Assembly (NCBI GenBank): GCA_012517815.1
Contig: JAAYUF010000169.1
Coordinates: 1-64,000 of the forward strand
Reading direction: 5' to 3'
DNA from: Clostridiales bacterium
GTDB taxonomy: Bacteria; Bacillota; Clostridia; Christensenellales; Aristaeellaceae
DNA length: 64,000 nucleotides
The notes beneath the pieces are model-generated. The model was not told the DNA's origin. It was given only the letters and a program-made list of their open reading frames with translations, and made no database searches. The position numbers and the translations under genes are program-made. Positions 1 to 10,816 of this stretch are shown in pieces. Each line of letters begins with the position of its first letter. Within the stretch, counting starts at the first letter, position 1.

Positions 1-148
1 CGCGCTTGCGCGTGCGCGGGCAAACGCCGCGTGAAATGGCCTGAATTCGCCGCGGAAGCAGCGCGCTTGCGCGGGCGCGGGCAAACGTCGCGTGAGACGG
101 CCTGAATTCGCCGCGGAAGCAGCGCGTTTGCGCGGGCGCGGGCGAAAC
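1..148. repeat. ~61-bp direct tandem repeat, about 2.4 copies, truncated by the window edge
   Basis: Units start at 1, 62 and 123 (cgcgcttgcgcg(t/g)gcgcgggcaaacg(c/t)cgcgtga(a/g)a(t/c)ggcctgaattcgccgcggaagcag). Confidence 0.85.
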
Positions 149-236
149 AGTTGTGGTATACTGTTGGCAATAAGCGGGAACCGCGCGCCGCCGGAAACGG
201 CGGTCCCGCGCGGAGAGCCCGGCTGCCGGGGAGCGG

Positions 237-1253
237 TTGACCATGCATGGTAAAACAGTGGCGGCGCTGGCGCTTGTGCTGGCCCTGCTGACGACCCTGC
301 CGGAGGCGCGCGCGGCCGCCGCGCCGCCGGAGGAGAAGCGGCTGGTGGTGTATACCGCCCATAAGGAGGACGTGTACACCCCTATCCTGCGGGAGTTTGA
401 GGAGCGCACGGGCATCTGGGTGTCGGTCGTCGCGGGCGGCACCGCCGAGATGCTGGAGCGCATTTCCTTTGAGGCGGAAGCCCCCGTGTGCGATGTGATG
501 TTCGGCGGCGGCGTGGAAAGCCTCGCGGCGTACAGCCGGTATTACGCCCCGCCGCCGGAGGAACTGGCCCGGCAGGTCGACCCCCGGTATCTGCGGGAGG
601 GGAGCGACTGGCTGCCGTTTTCGGCGCTGCCCATCGTGATGATCTACAACACCCGGCTGACGGGCAACCGCGCGCCGCAGGGCTGGCTGAGCCTGTTTGA
701 GGACCGCTTTGCCGGGCGCATCGCCTTTGCCGACCCCTCGGTGTCCGGCTCCAGCTTCACGGCCCTGTTTACACTGCTGACGGTGCTGCCGGAGGCGGAT
801 ACGCTCGGGCGCTTCGTGCGCGCGCTGAAGAGGCGGGTGCTCGGCGGATCGGGCGACGTGGTTACGGCGGTTGCCAACGGCAGTTGCACCGTCGGCGTCA
901 CGCTGGAGGAAACGGCGCTCAAGGCCATCGCCGCCTCCATGGATATCGCGATGGTCTACCCGGAGGAAGGCACAAGCGCCGTGCCCGACGGGGCCGCGAT
1001 CATCCGCGGCTGCCCGCACCCGGAAAACGCCGCCGCGTTCCTGCGCTTCATCCTGAGCCGGGATGTGCAAACCCGCCTGTGCGCACAGATGTACCGCCGC
1101 CCCGTGCTGGCGGGCATCCCGGTGGACCCGGGCTCGTTTGAGCCGTTTATCCTGATCGCCTACGATATCGGGCTGGCGGGCGAGCGGAAGGCCGGGCTGT
1201 TAGCGGACTGGAGCGACGCCCTTGCGCGCAGCAAGGAGGAAGGGTTGCCGTGA
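237..1253 (+). CDS. Extracellular solute-binding protein, family 1 / iron-type (AfuA/HptA-like)
   Basis: Signal peptide, LVVYTAHKEDVYTPILREFEERTGI start typical of ferric-type binding proteins; overlaps the next gene by GTGA. Start may be ATG at 243. Confidence 0.8.
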   Translation: MTMHGKTVAALALVLALLTTLPEARAAAAPPEEKRLVVYTAHKEDVYTPILREFEERTGIWVSVVAGGTAEMLERISFEAEAPVCDVMFGGGVESLAAYSRYYAPPPEELARQVDPRYLREGSDWLPFSALPIVMIYNTRLTGNRAPQGWLSLFEDRFAGRIAFADPSVSGSSFTALFTLLTVLPEADTLGRFVRALKRRVLGGSGDVVTAVANGSCTVGVTLEETALKAIAASMDIAMVYPEEGTSAVPDGAAIIRGCPHPENAAAFLRFILSRDVQTRLCAQMYRRPVLAGIPVDPGSFEPFILIAYDIGLAGERKAGLLADWSDALARSKEEGLP

Positions 1254-2965
1254 AAGCGTTTCAGAAGGGGTCTTTCAGCCGGCAGGTGCTTGTGACGATG
1301 CTGCTGGTGGCGCTGGTGCCGATGATCCTGTTCAGCGGGGCGATGCTGTTGACGCTGGTGCGGCGCGTGCAGGTGCAGTTGGACGAACAGGCCGCCCTGC
1401 AGCTGGCCCAGGTGCACGAAACACTGTCGGCTGCCTGCGACGCCCTGGAAGGAAGCGTGCGCACCCTGGCGCAAACGCCGCTCGCGGCGCAGGCGCTGGC
1501 CGGCGGCACGGTCAGCGAGCAGGCGCTGTACCGGGCCGTGCTGGACGCGATTGGCCAAACCGGCGCGCTGGCGGACTTCATCCTCTACGACGCAACCGGC
1601 AAACGCGTGACGGCAACCGGGAAAACGCTGGCCGGGCAGACGCTTTCGCCCGAATGGGGGCTGCTGAGAAGGGTGCGGGAGGCCGGCGGCTACCTGCTGA
1701 CGGACGGCCAGGAGGGGGACGCGGTGTTTTGCGCCGCCTGCCCCGTGCCAACCCCGGACGGCGCCCACGCCGGCTACGCGGTGGCGGCGGTATCGCAGAC
1801 GCAGTTTGCGGCCCTTTTGGCGGGCACGTTTGACCGCACCGCAAACCTGATGGTGCTAAGCCCCTACTGGCACCTGCTGTACGCCTCCCAGCCCGCGCAG
1901 AGCAAGGCGGCCGCGCTGGCCCTTCGCGGGCAACTGCTGGCGGGGCGGCCGCTCGCGGGCGAGGGCGACGCCTACCAGACCTATACGGAGCCGGACCCGA
2001 CCACCGGTTTTACGCTGGTTTTGCAGCAGCCGCAGTTCTTCACCGCGGGCATCCGCCGGGCGTACTACCTGCTGGGCGGGGTCATTACCCTGCTGGGCGT
2101 GGGGCTGAGCCTGTGGGGCGCGATGCTGTTCAGCCGCCGCTTGGCCAAGCCGGTCGGGGCCATCGGCGCCGCGATGAGCCGCGTGGAGCACGGGGATTTC
2201 AGCGTGCGGCTTAAAAAGCAGCGCAACGACGAGCTGGGCCGGCTGGCGCGCGGCTTCAACCGGATGATGAACGAGTACCAGAGCAGCGTGGAGCGCTCCG
2301 TGAGCCGCCAAAAGGAGCTCAACGAGGCGCGCATCCGGCTGATGCAATCTCAGTTGAATCCGCATTTTCTTTACAACACGCTGGATTCCGTGCGGTGGCT
2401 GGGGGTCGAGCACCACGCCCCGCAGGTGAGCGCGCTTGCGACGGGGCTGGCGGGCCTGCTGCGCATGAGCATCGCGGGAGAGGAGTTCGTCCCCCTGCAA
2501 ACGGAGCTGGAGCTGGTAGAGCGCTATGTCGAAATCCAGTCCATCCGGTTTGAGGACCGGTTCACCTGCGAAATCGACGTGGAGGAGCGGTTTCAATCCT
2601 GCAGCGTGCCCAAGCTGATGCTCCAGCCGCTGGTGGAAAACGCCATCCTGCACGGCGTGGCCCAGCAGGAGGACGGCTACCTGAAAATCAGCGCGGCGCA
2701 GGAGGGGGATGATCTGGTGGTATCGGTCAGCGACAACGGCGCCGGCATCCCCCCGGAAACGGTGGAAAGCCTCAACCGCATCGGCGCGCCCGCGCCGGGC
2801 CGTCATCTGGGCCTGTATAACGTGGACGCGATCCTCAGGCTGCACTTCGGGTCCACATACGGCGTCCATGTGACCTCCGCGCTGGGGGAGGGCAGCTGCG
2901 TGAGCGTGCGCCTGCCGCTTACGCGCAGCCCGGCGGCGCGGGAAGGGGAGGGATCGGCATGCTGA
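1250..2965 (+). CDS. Two-component sensor histidine kinase, YesM type (HAMP, His_kinase, HATPase)
   Basis: HAMP-like segment after TM helix, QSQLNPHFLYNTLDSVRWL H-box, LVENAILHG N-box, DNGAGIP G-box. Confidence 0.92.
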   Translation: MKAFQKGSFSRQVLVTMLLVALVPMILFSGAMLLTLVRRVQVQLDEQAALQLAQVHETLSAACDALEGSVRTLAQTPLAAQALAGGTVSEQALYRAVLDAIGQTGALADFILYDATGKRVTATGKTLAGQTLSPEWGLLRRVREAGGYLLTDGQEGDAVFCAACPVPTPDGAHAGYAVAAVSQTQFAALLAGTFDRTANLMVLSPYWHLLYASQPAQSKAAALALRGQLLAGRPLAGEGDAYQTYTEPDPTTGFTLVLQQPQFFTAGIRRAYYLLGGVITLLGVGLSLWGAMLFSRRLAKPVGAIGAAMSRVEHGDFSVRLKKQRNDELGRLARGFNRMMNEYQSSVERSVSRQKELNEARIRLMQSQLNPHFLYNTLDSVRWLGVEHHAPQVSALATGLAGLLRMSIAGEEFVPLQTELELVERYVEIQSIRFEDRFTCEIDVEERFQSCSVPKLMLQPLVENAILHGVAQQEDGYLKISAAQEGDDLVVSVSDNGAGIPPETVESLNRIGAPAPGRHLGLYNVDAILRLHFGSTYGVHVTSALGEGSCVSVRLPLTRSPAAREGEGSAC

Positions 2966-3705
2966 CGGTACTGGTCGTGGAGGATGAGCCGGTAGTGCGC
3001 CACGGCATCATCCATGGGGTGGACTGGGCGGCGCTGGGCTGCCGGGTGACGGGCGAGGCCGCCAACGGAGCCGAAGGGCTGGCGCTGGCGCGCACCCTGC
3101 GACCGGATCTGATCATCACCGCTATTCGCACGCCCGGGATGGACGGCATCGAAATGCTCACCGCGCTGCGGGCGGAGGGCAACCCCGCGCACGCCATCAT
3201 CCTGACCGCATACGGCGATTTTGACTACGCCCGCAGCGCCATCCAGCTGCGCGTGTCGGACTACCTGCTCAAGCCCTTCAGCGACCGGGATTTGGAAAAC
3301 GCCATCCGCCGCCTGCACGCGGAAGCGGGCGTGAAGCCGCCCGCCGAATCGCCGCTGCTGCCGCGCGTCGCCAATGCCAACGGCTACGTACAGGAGGCCA
3401 TGGCCTACATCGCGGCGCATTACGCGCGGGAGCTTTCCATCACCGAAATCGCCGAGGCGCTTTCCATCAGCGAAAGCAGGCTAAGCCACCTGTTTCGCAA
3501 GGATACGGGCCACACCATCACCGGCTACTGGACCCGCTACCGCATCCAGACCGCTATGGAGCTGCTGCGCGACCACCGCGTGAAGGTGTACGAGGTGGCG
3601 TCGCTGGTGGGCTACCGGGACGTGGCGTATTTCGGCAGCCTGTTTAAGAAGCTCACCGGGAAAACGCCCGGCGACTGGCAGATGGCTGTTTCCTCCGAGA
3701 AATGA
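2959..3705 (+). CDS. Response regulator, receiver + AraC-type HTH (YesN-like)
   Basis: VVEDEPVVRHGI N-terminus, LTAYGDFDYARSAI, DYLLKPF, C-terminal AraC HTH. Phospho-acceptor position is Ala (see findings). Confidence 0.92.
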   Translation: MLTVLVVEDEPVVRHGIIHGVDWAALGCRVTGEAANGAEGLALARTLRPDLIITAIRTPGMDGIEMLTALRAEGNPAHAIILTAYGDFDYARSAIQLRVSDYLLKPFSDRDLENAIRRLHAEAGVKPPAESPLLPRVANANGYVQEAMAYIAAHYARELSITEIAEALSISESRLSHLFRKDTGHTITGYWTRYRIQTAMELLRDHRVKVYEVASLVGYRDVAYFGSLFKKLTGKTPGDWQMAVSSEK

Positions 3706-3989
3706 CAGCCCGCGAATGCCAGACCGTCACGGAGCCGCCGCGTGACCCCCGCGCGAAGGGGCACGGGGCGGCTTTGCCAACGGGTTGGCGGGACGCGGCG
3801 GCTTTCGGCTGCCTGTGAAAAACGCACCGGGACAACGCCCGGCGAGCCGAGATGTCCGTTCCGTCCCAAAAATAGCAGAATTGTCCCATGAAATAGCGGT
3901 ATCCTCCCCTTCAAACGCGGGCGCGCGCCGGCTACAATCAGGGCATAAAGGGCGCAAGTCCCCCACAACTGAAAAGGAGAGGTATCACC

Positions 3990-5291
3990 ATGAAAAAAAC
4001 CCTGGCCCTGTTCCTTGTGCTCGCGCTGTTTTCGACCCTGACCGTCGGCTACGCGGTTGCCCAGAGCGTTACGGACGTGATCGCGCAGGCGCAGCAGATG
4101 ACCAATGAGGAACTCTTCAAGAAAGCCATTGAGGAATCCAACGGCAAGACGCTCTACGGCATCGGCAACTCCAGCCGCGGCAAGTCCGCCGGGGAGAGCT
4201 TCGTGGCGATGCTACAGACCATCGAGCCCGGCTACACCGGCGTGATCGAATGGTCCCAGCCGAAAAACAACTCCATTTTCACCACGCTCAACGCGGATAT
4301 CAAGAGCTCCCAGCACATCTACTCCATGACGCTGATCCAGGACGGCAACCAGATCAAGAGCAAGATGCTGGATACCGGCAACCTGCTCAACTTCATCCCC
4401 AAGGACTGGCTGGACGCCCAGGGCACCGACGAGGCGCTCAACGGCCACCCGCTGGCGTTGCAGACGCTCAACAAGGTGTTCATGTTCAACAACACCGACG
4501 GCACCGCCATCAAGAACGTGTGGGAGTATGTGGCGGAAGGCCGCGCCCCGCTGTTCATGGGCGTGAACTCCGAGCTGGTGGGCAAGAACTTCCTCTACAT
4601 GCTCACCTATGAAACCTACGCCGATTACCTCAAGGCCGCCTTCGACGCGCTGAGCGCCGATCAGCAGGCGTATTTTCAGGCCGTGGTGGACGAAGTCGCG
4701 CCCGACGCGGAGTACCTGGGCCTGACCGCCGCAAACGCGCCCTACGCGCTGGCCTGGATCAAGCTGTGGTGCACCCAGTATAACGAGCAGACCGACGACG
4801 GCCCCATCTGTAACACGCTGGTGACCACCTCCGCCGCCGGGCAGTCCGGCCTGCTGGTGTATTCCAAGCTCCGCTCGGTGGAAGAATCCGCGGAGGCGTC
4901 CGTCAACAACATCACCATCGCCGCCTATCAGGACGATTACACCGGCATCGGCGGCTTCGGCTACAAGCATTACCTGCAGGTGGTCAAAACCTCCCCGCTG
5001 CCCTGGACGGCCTGCGCCTTCATCTCCTACATGACCACCACCAAGGACGGCTTCGCCGCCTGGGGCAAGGACATCGGCGGCTACTCCTCCAACCCCAACA
5101 TCAACAAGGATCACACCCGCGATGGGTATGACGGCGACACCCTTGTGTTTGCAGCCAAGAACGACCGCGGCTACGACTGGTGGGTGTCCGCCGAGGGCGG
5201 CGAGCTGGTGCTGGAAGACCCGGCCTACTGCGCGTCCGTCTCCTTCGACCTGGGCGACTGGATCGACATGATCATCGGCACCCGTCCGTAA
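3990..5291 (+). CDS. ABC transporter extracellular solute-binding protein
   Basis: RBS aaaaggagagg, signal peptide MKKTLALFLVLALFSTLTVGYA, followed by ABC permease and ATPase. Confidence 0.8.
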   Translation: MKKTLALFLVLALFSTLTVGYAVAQSVTDVIAQAQQMTNEELFKKAIEESNGKTLYGIGNSSRGKSAGESFVAMLQTIEPGYTGVIEWSQPKNNSIFTTLNADIKSSQHIYSMTLIQDGNQIKSKMLDTGNLLNFIPKDWLDAQGTDEALNGHPLALQTLNKVFMFNNTDGTAIKNVWEYVAEGRAPLFMGVNSELVGKNFLYMLTYETYADYLKAAFDALSADQQAYFQAVVDEVAPDAEYLGLTAANAPYALAWIKLWCTQYNEQTDDGPICNTLVTTSAAGQSGLLVYSKLRSVEESAEASVNNITIAAYQDDYTGIGGFGYKHYLQVVKTSPLPWTACAFISYMTTTKDGFAAWGKDIGGYSSNPNINKDHTRDGYDGDTLVFAAKNDRGYDWWVSAEGGELVLEDPAYCASVSFDLGDWIDMIIGTRP

Positions 5292-5327
5292 CCGACCGCA
5301 AACCTGACCGCGGGCCGCGGTTCCCGC

Positions 5328-5362
5328 GCGCGAAGGGGTATGGCTTGCATACCCCTTCGCGC
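5328..5362 (+). promoter_or_regulatory. Intercistronic hairpin, perfect 15-bp stem
   Basis: GCGCGAAGGGGTATG-gcttg-CATACCCCTTCGCGC between the binding-protein and permease genes; no T-tract. Confidence 0.85.
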
Positions 5363-5382
5363 CATCAACAGGGGGGATATAC

Positions 5383-7209
5383 ATGGCTCAGACCGCCGCC
5401 GTCCGTCCGGGCCGGGGCCGCGTGCTGCTCAACCGGCTCAGGACCTATCTGACCAAGCCGCAAAACGCCATTTTGCTGTTGCTGGGGCTTTTGCTTACCG
5501 TAACGACCATCGCGCCCATGGCGTCCATCCTGACGGATACCGTGTCGGTGCACATCGGCTCCGTGGACGCCCACTACACGGGGCTGACCGGGGGCTATAC
5601 GCTGTATAACTGGGTCGACCTGTTCACGGGCCGGCTGGCCGGGATTAACCTGTGGCGTCCGCTGGCCAATTCGGTGCTGCTCTCGGTGTATTCCTGCGCG
5701 GGCGCCATCCTCTACGGCGGCCTGTTCGCCTATCTGGTGACGCGCACCAACCTGCGCCTCAAACAATACCTGAGCTCGATTTTTATTTTTCCCTACATCA
5801 TGCCGCAGTGGACGCTCGCGGTGGTATGGCAGAATCTGTTTAGCAGCAGCGCCGTTTCCGGCACGTCCGACGGGCTTTTTGCGGCGCTGTTCGGCGTCCA
5901 GATGCCCGCGTGGTGGACGCAGGGCATGTTCCCCAGTTCCGTTGTGCTGGCGCTGCACTACGCGCCGTTTGCCTATATCCTCATCGGCGGCATTTTCCGC
6001 AACATGGACGCCAACCTGGAGGAGGCCGCCACCATCCTCAACACCCCGCGCTGGAAAACCTTCCTTCGCGTAACGGTGCCGATGGTCAAGCCCGCCATAC
6101 TGAGCACCGTGCTGCTGGTATTCAGCAGCGCCATGGGCTCCTACCCGGTGCCGCATTACCTGAACCTGACCACGCTCACCACCAAATATGTGGAGATGAG
6201 CGAGAAGCGCGCCGGGCAGGCGAGCATCCTGGCGGTGATCATGGTGCTCTTCGGCGTGGCGATCCTGCTTGCAAACCAGCGCGCCACCTCCAGCCGTAAA
6301 AGCTATACCACGGTCACGGGCAAATCCGGCCAGAGCGCCAAGGTAAACCTGGGCAGAATCGGCCGGGTGGCGGTCGCGCTGGCGCTGGTGGTTACCACGC
6401 TGTTCAGCGGCATCCTGCCCATCGTCCTGTTCGCGGTGGAAACCTTCCTGCCAAACCCGGGGGATTACAGCTTCCTGACCAACGGGCTGGCGGGCAATGT
6501 GACGCTCAAGTGGTGGAACACGTCGGAGGGCATCAGCGAGAACGGCATGTACGGGCAGCGCGGCATTCTGTATAACGGCACCATCTGGAACGCCTTTGAA
6601 GGCACGATGATCGTCGCTTTGTGGTGCGCGGCGCTGGCGGGCACCGTGGGCCTGCTGGTGGGGTACGCCGTGAGCAAGAAGCGGCGCAGCCGCTGGGCGA
6701 CGTATGTGAACAACATCGCGTTTCTGCCCTACCTGATGCCGTCGCTGGCGGTGGGCGTCGCGTTTTTCATCTTCGGCTCCTCGGCGGGCATTTTTAACAC
6801 CTACCTGCTGCTGATCCTGGCGGGTACCGTCAAATACATCCCGTTTGCCAGCCGAAGCTCGCTCAACTCCATGCTGCAGCTTTCCGGCGAAATCGAGGAG
6901 GCGGCGGTCATCCAGAACATTTCCTGGTTCCGGCGGATGACCCGCATCATCATCCCCATCCAGAAATCGTCCATCATCAGCGGCTACCTGCTGCCGTTCA
7001 TGACCTGCCTTCGGGAACTGACGCTGTTCATGCTGCTGTGCTCGCAGACGCGGATCATCACCACGCTGCTGGACTATTTCGACGAAATGGGCCTGTACGC
7101 GTTTTCCAGCGGCATCAACCTGCTGCTGATCGTGGTGATCCTGATGTGCAACGCGCTGGTGAACAAGCTGACCGGCGCGAGCCTGGATAAGGGAATTGGG
7201 GGAAAGTGA
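5383..7209 (+). CDS. ABC transporter permease, fused two-domain (iron(III)/FbpB-type)
   Basis: 608 aa, two sets of TM helices, EEAATILNTPRWKTFLRVTVPMVKPAI and EIEEAAVIQNISWFRRMTRIIIPIQKSSI EAA loops. Confidence 0.88.
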   Translation: MAQTAAVRPGRGRVLLNRLRTYLTKPQNAILLLLGLLLTVTTIAPMASILTDTVSVHIGSVDAHYTGLTGGYTLYNWVDLFTGRLAGINLWRPLANSVLLSVYSCAGAILYGGLFAYLVTRTNLRLKQYLSSIFIFPYIMPQWTLAVVWQNLFSSSAVSGTSDGLFAALFGVQMPAWWTQGMFPSSVVLALHYAPFAYILIGGIFRNMDANLEEAATILNTPRWKTFLRVTVPMVKPAILSTVLLVFSSAMGSYPVPHYLNLTTLTTKYVEMSEKRAGQASILAVIMVLFGVAILLANQRATSSRKSYTTVTGKSGQSAKVNLGRIGRVAVALALVVTTLFSGILPIVLFAVETFLPNPGDYSFLTNGLAGNVTLKWWNTSEGISENGMYGQRGILYNGTIWNAFEGTMIVALWCAALAGTVGLLVGYAVSKKRRSRWATYVNNIAFLPYLMPSLAVGVAFFIFGSSAGIFNTYLLLILAGTVKYIPFASRSSLNSMLQLSGEIEEAAVIQNISWFRRMTRIIIPIQKSSIISGYLLPFMTCLRELTLFMLLCSQTRIITTLLDYFDEMGLYAFSSGINLLLIVVILMCNALVNKLTGASLDKGIGGK

Positions 7210-7210
7210 C

Positions 7211-8857
<1,647 letters not shown>

Positions 8858-9086
8858 ACCCGGCGCCGGATTGAACCCCTGCATAGGCCGCACACGCAGC
8901 GAATGCCCGCAAAACCCTAACAGAGAAGGGATGGCCGGCGCAAGCCCGCAGGCGCGGGGCTTGTGTCAAGCGCGCCGTGCTCTGTGTCCCTGGGCGGCAC
9001 CCGCAGGCGCGGGCCTTTGCGGCGCACAGGCTGCCCACAAGCCCCCGCCACAGCAAAACCGGGGCAGGATCGTCGAAGGGAGGCAC

Positions 9087-9310
9087 GCGGCCTGCGGCCG
9101 CTGCAGCGAAGCAGAAAGCGACCCGCAGAGGGGGTCGCACAAGGGCGGGGCACGGCAGTGCCCGGCTCGCCGATGCCCCCGGGAACAACTCTTGCGGGGT
9201 TTGGGGCGGAACCCTGAAAGCCTATGCCGAAGCATCCGGCCAAAGCGAGCGAACAGCCCGAAGGGCTAGGAGGAGAGCGACGAAAACCGTCCGCATGGGT
9301 TTGCCAACCC
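9087..9310 (+). repeat. Structured intergenic element, copy 1 (5' module ~9087-9207 plus 3' module)
   Basis: Aligns with 36889-37014 and 37026-37235; shared stems with compensatory differences. Confidence 0.7.
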
Positions 9311-9405
9311 GCCACGCGCTGCCGACCGTCGATGGACGACCGGCAGCGCTTTTGTTTCCCCGGCGCCGCCGCCCGCCGGTGACGCAGTGGCGGGAAGCGG
9401 CTCGA

Positions 9406-9965
9406 CGGCCGGTATGCCGAAGGTTCGGACAGTCGCCCAACGGCCGCTGTCCCGCAGGATCGGACAGCAGCTCAACGGCCGCTGTCCCGCGAGTTTGCAC
9501 AGAAGTTCAACGGCCACTGTCCCGCGGGCTCGGGCAGCCACTCAACGACCGCTGTCCCGCAGGCTTGGACAGTCGCTCAACGGCCGCTGTCCCGCGAGTT
9601 CGCACAGAAGTTCAACGGCCGATGCCCCGCGAGTTTGCACAGAAGTTCAACAGCCGCAGTCCCGCAGGCTTGGACAGTCGCCCAACGGCCGCTGTCCCGC
9701 GGGCTTGGACAGGCGCTCAACGGCCGATGCCCCGCGAGTTCGCACAGAAGTTCAACGGCCGCTGTCCCGCGGGCTCGGACAGTCGCCCAACGGCCGATGC
9801 TCCGCGAGTTCGCACAGAAGTTCAACAGCCGCTGTCCCGCAGGATCGTGCAGTCGCACAACGGCCAATGCTCCGCGAGTTCGCACAGAAGTTCAGCGGCC
9901 GTTGTCCCGCGGGCTTGGACAGCCACTCGGCGGCCGGTATCCCGCGGGTTCGGGCAGCTTGCCGA
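9406..9965. repeat. Tandem array of 16 x 35-bp units
   Basis: Every unit begins c(g/a)(g/a)cc and starts exactly 35 bp after the previous one (9406, 9441, ... 9931); two interleaved subtypes. Confidence 0.97.
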
Positions 9966-9993
9966 CAGGCGCAACCGTTTCGAAAATTAAGGG

Positions 9994-10022
9994 TTGACAA
10001 GTGACGATCTATGTTGTATTCT
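9994..10022 (+). promoter_or_regulatory. SigmaA-type promoter of the GntR/UxaA/TRAP operon
   Basis: TTGACA 9994-9999, 17-bp spacer, TATTCT 10017-10022. Confidence 0.75.
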
Positions 10023-10033
10023 AAACGCATGAG

Positions 10034-10067
10034 AATTGTATACAATTAAGCACATATTCGTATACAA
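10034..10067 (+). promoter_or_regulatory. GntR/FadR-type operator pair
   Basis: Perfect palindrome AATTGTATACAATT 10034-10047 and second half-conserved TTCGTATACAA 10057-10067; dyad centres 22 bp apart. Confidence 0.75.
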
Positions 10068-10081
10068 GCATGGAGGTATCG

Positions 10082-10795
10082 ATGGCCAGAATTAAAGGCC
10101 CTGCCGCCGATCAGGCCTATGAGATTATTCTCAACCGCATCCTGTCGTTCGATCTGCTCCCCGGAGACGCGGTATCCGACCACACGCTGGCGTTCAGCCT
10201 GGAAATGAGCCGCACGCCCATCCGCGAGGCCATGCAGCGGCTGGTTCACGAAGGCCTGATCACCAGCGCGGGCACAAGGTGGGTGGTATCGTCGCTGAGC
10301 TTGCAGGACATCGCGGAAATCTGCCAGGTACGCGAAGCGCTGGAAAGCAAAGCCGTGGAGCTGATTTTCCGGCAAGGCGGGCTCAACGAGTCGCAGCTGG
10401 AGCACCTGCGGGAGCTGAACCGGCAAATGCGCAAGTATGTGGAAGAAAAGGACTATGAGCACAACTTCGCCTGTGACGACCGCTTTCACGCGGCAATCCT
10501 GATCTACTCCCAAAACGGCAGGCTGATCGAGCTGTTCGGCCGGCTGCGGTTGCAGATCCTGCGCGCCCGCTGGCTGACGGTCTACCGTTCCACCCATACC
10601 TACCAGCAGTCCCTGATGGATCACGACGCGATCATCCGGGGCATCGAAAGCGGCGATATGGCCGTTGCGCGCGCGTGCATTGAACGGCATATGCGCAGCG
10701 CGGAGGAAAATTTCAGCCAGATTTTCTCCAACGCCAGTTCGGACATGCCGCTTAAGTCGCTCAACCTGCTGGGCTTTACCCCGCACCGAAAATAA
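10082..10795 (+). CDS. GntR family transcriptional regulator, FCD domain
   Basis: MSRTPIREAMQRLVHEGLI wHTH followed by an FCD-like all-helical domain. ORF track start 10070; ATG at 10082 preferred. Confidence 0.88.
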   Translation: MARIKGPAADQAYEIILNRILSFDLLPGDAVSDHTLAFSLEMSRTPIREAMQRLVHEGLITSAGTRWVVSSLSLQDIAEICQVREALESKAVELIFRQGGLNESQLEHLRELNRQMRKYVEEKDYEHNFACDDRFHAAILIYSQNGRLIELFGRLRLQILRARWLTVYRSTHTYQQSLMDHDAIIRGIESGDMAVARACIERHMRSAEENFSQIFSNASSDMPLKSLNLLGFTPHRK

Positions 10796-10816
10796 CGTAA
10801 AGGACAGAGACGGCGC

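Noticed and set aside
8860-9086. Mobile element or IS remnant
   Set aside because: No transposase-like reading frame or terminal inverted repeats seen; sequence is GC-rich with short hairpins only.
9406-9965. CRISPR array
   Set aside because: Repeats are directly contiguous (35-bp period) with no unique spacers, and no cas genes are in the window.
8977-10004. Repeat-rich proteins (ORFs 8977-9990, 9387-10004, 9635-9997; RSTAAVPRVRTEVQRPLSRGLGQ motifs)
   Set aside because: The same motif appears in all three frames because the DNA period (35) is not divisible by 3; no RBS; ORFs overlap each other.
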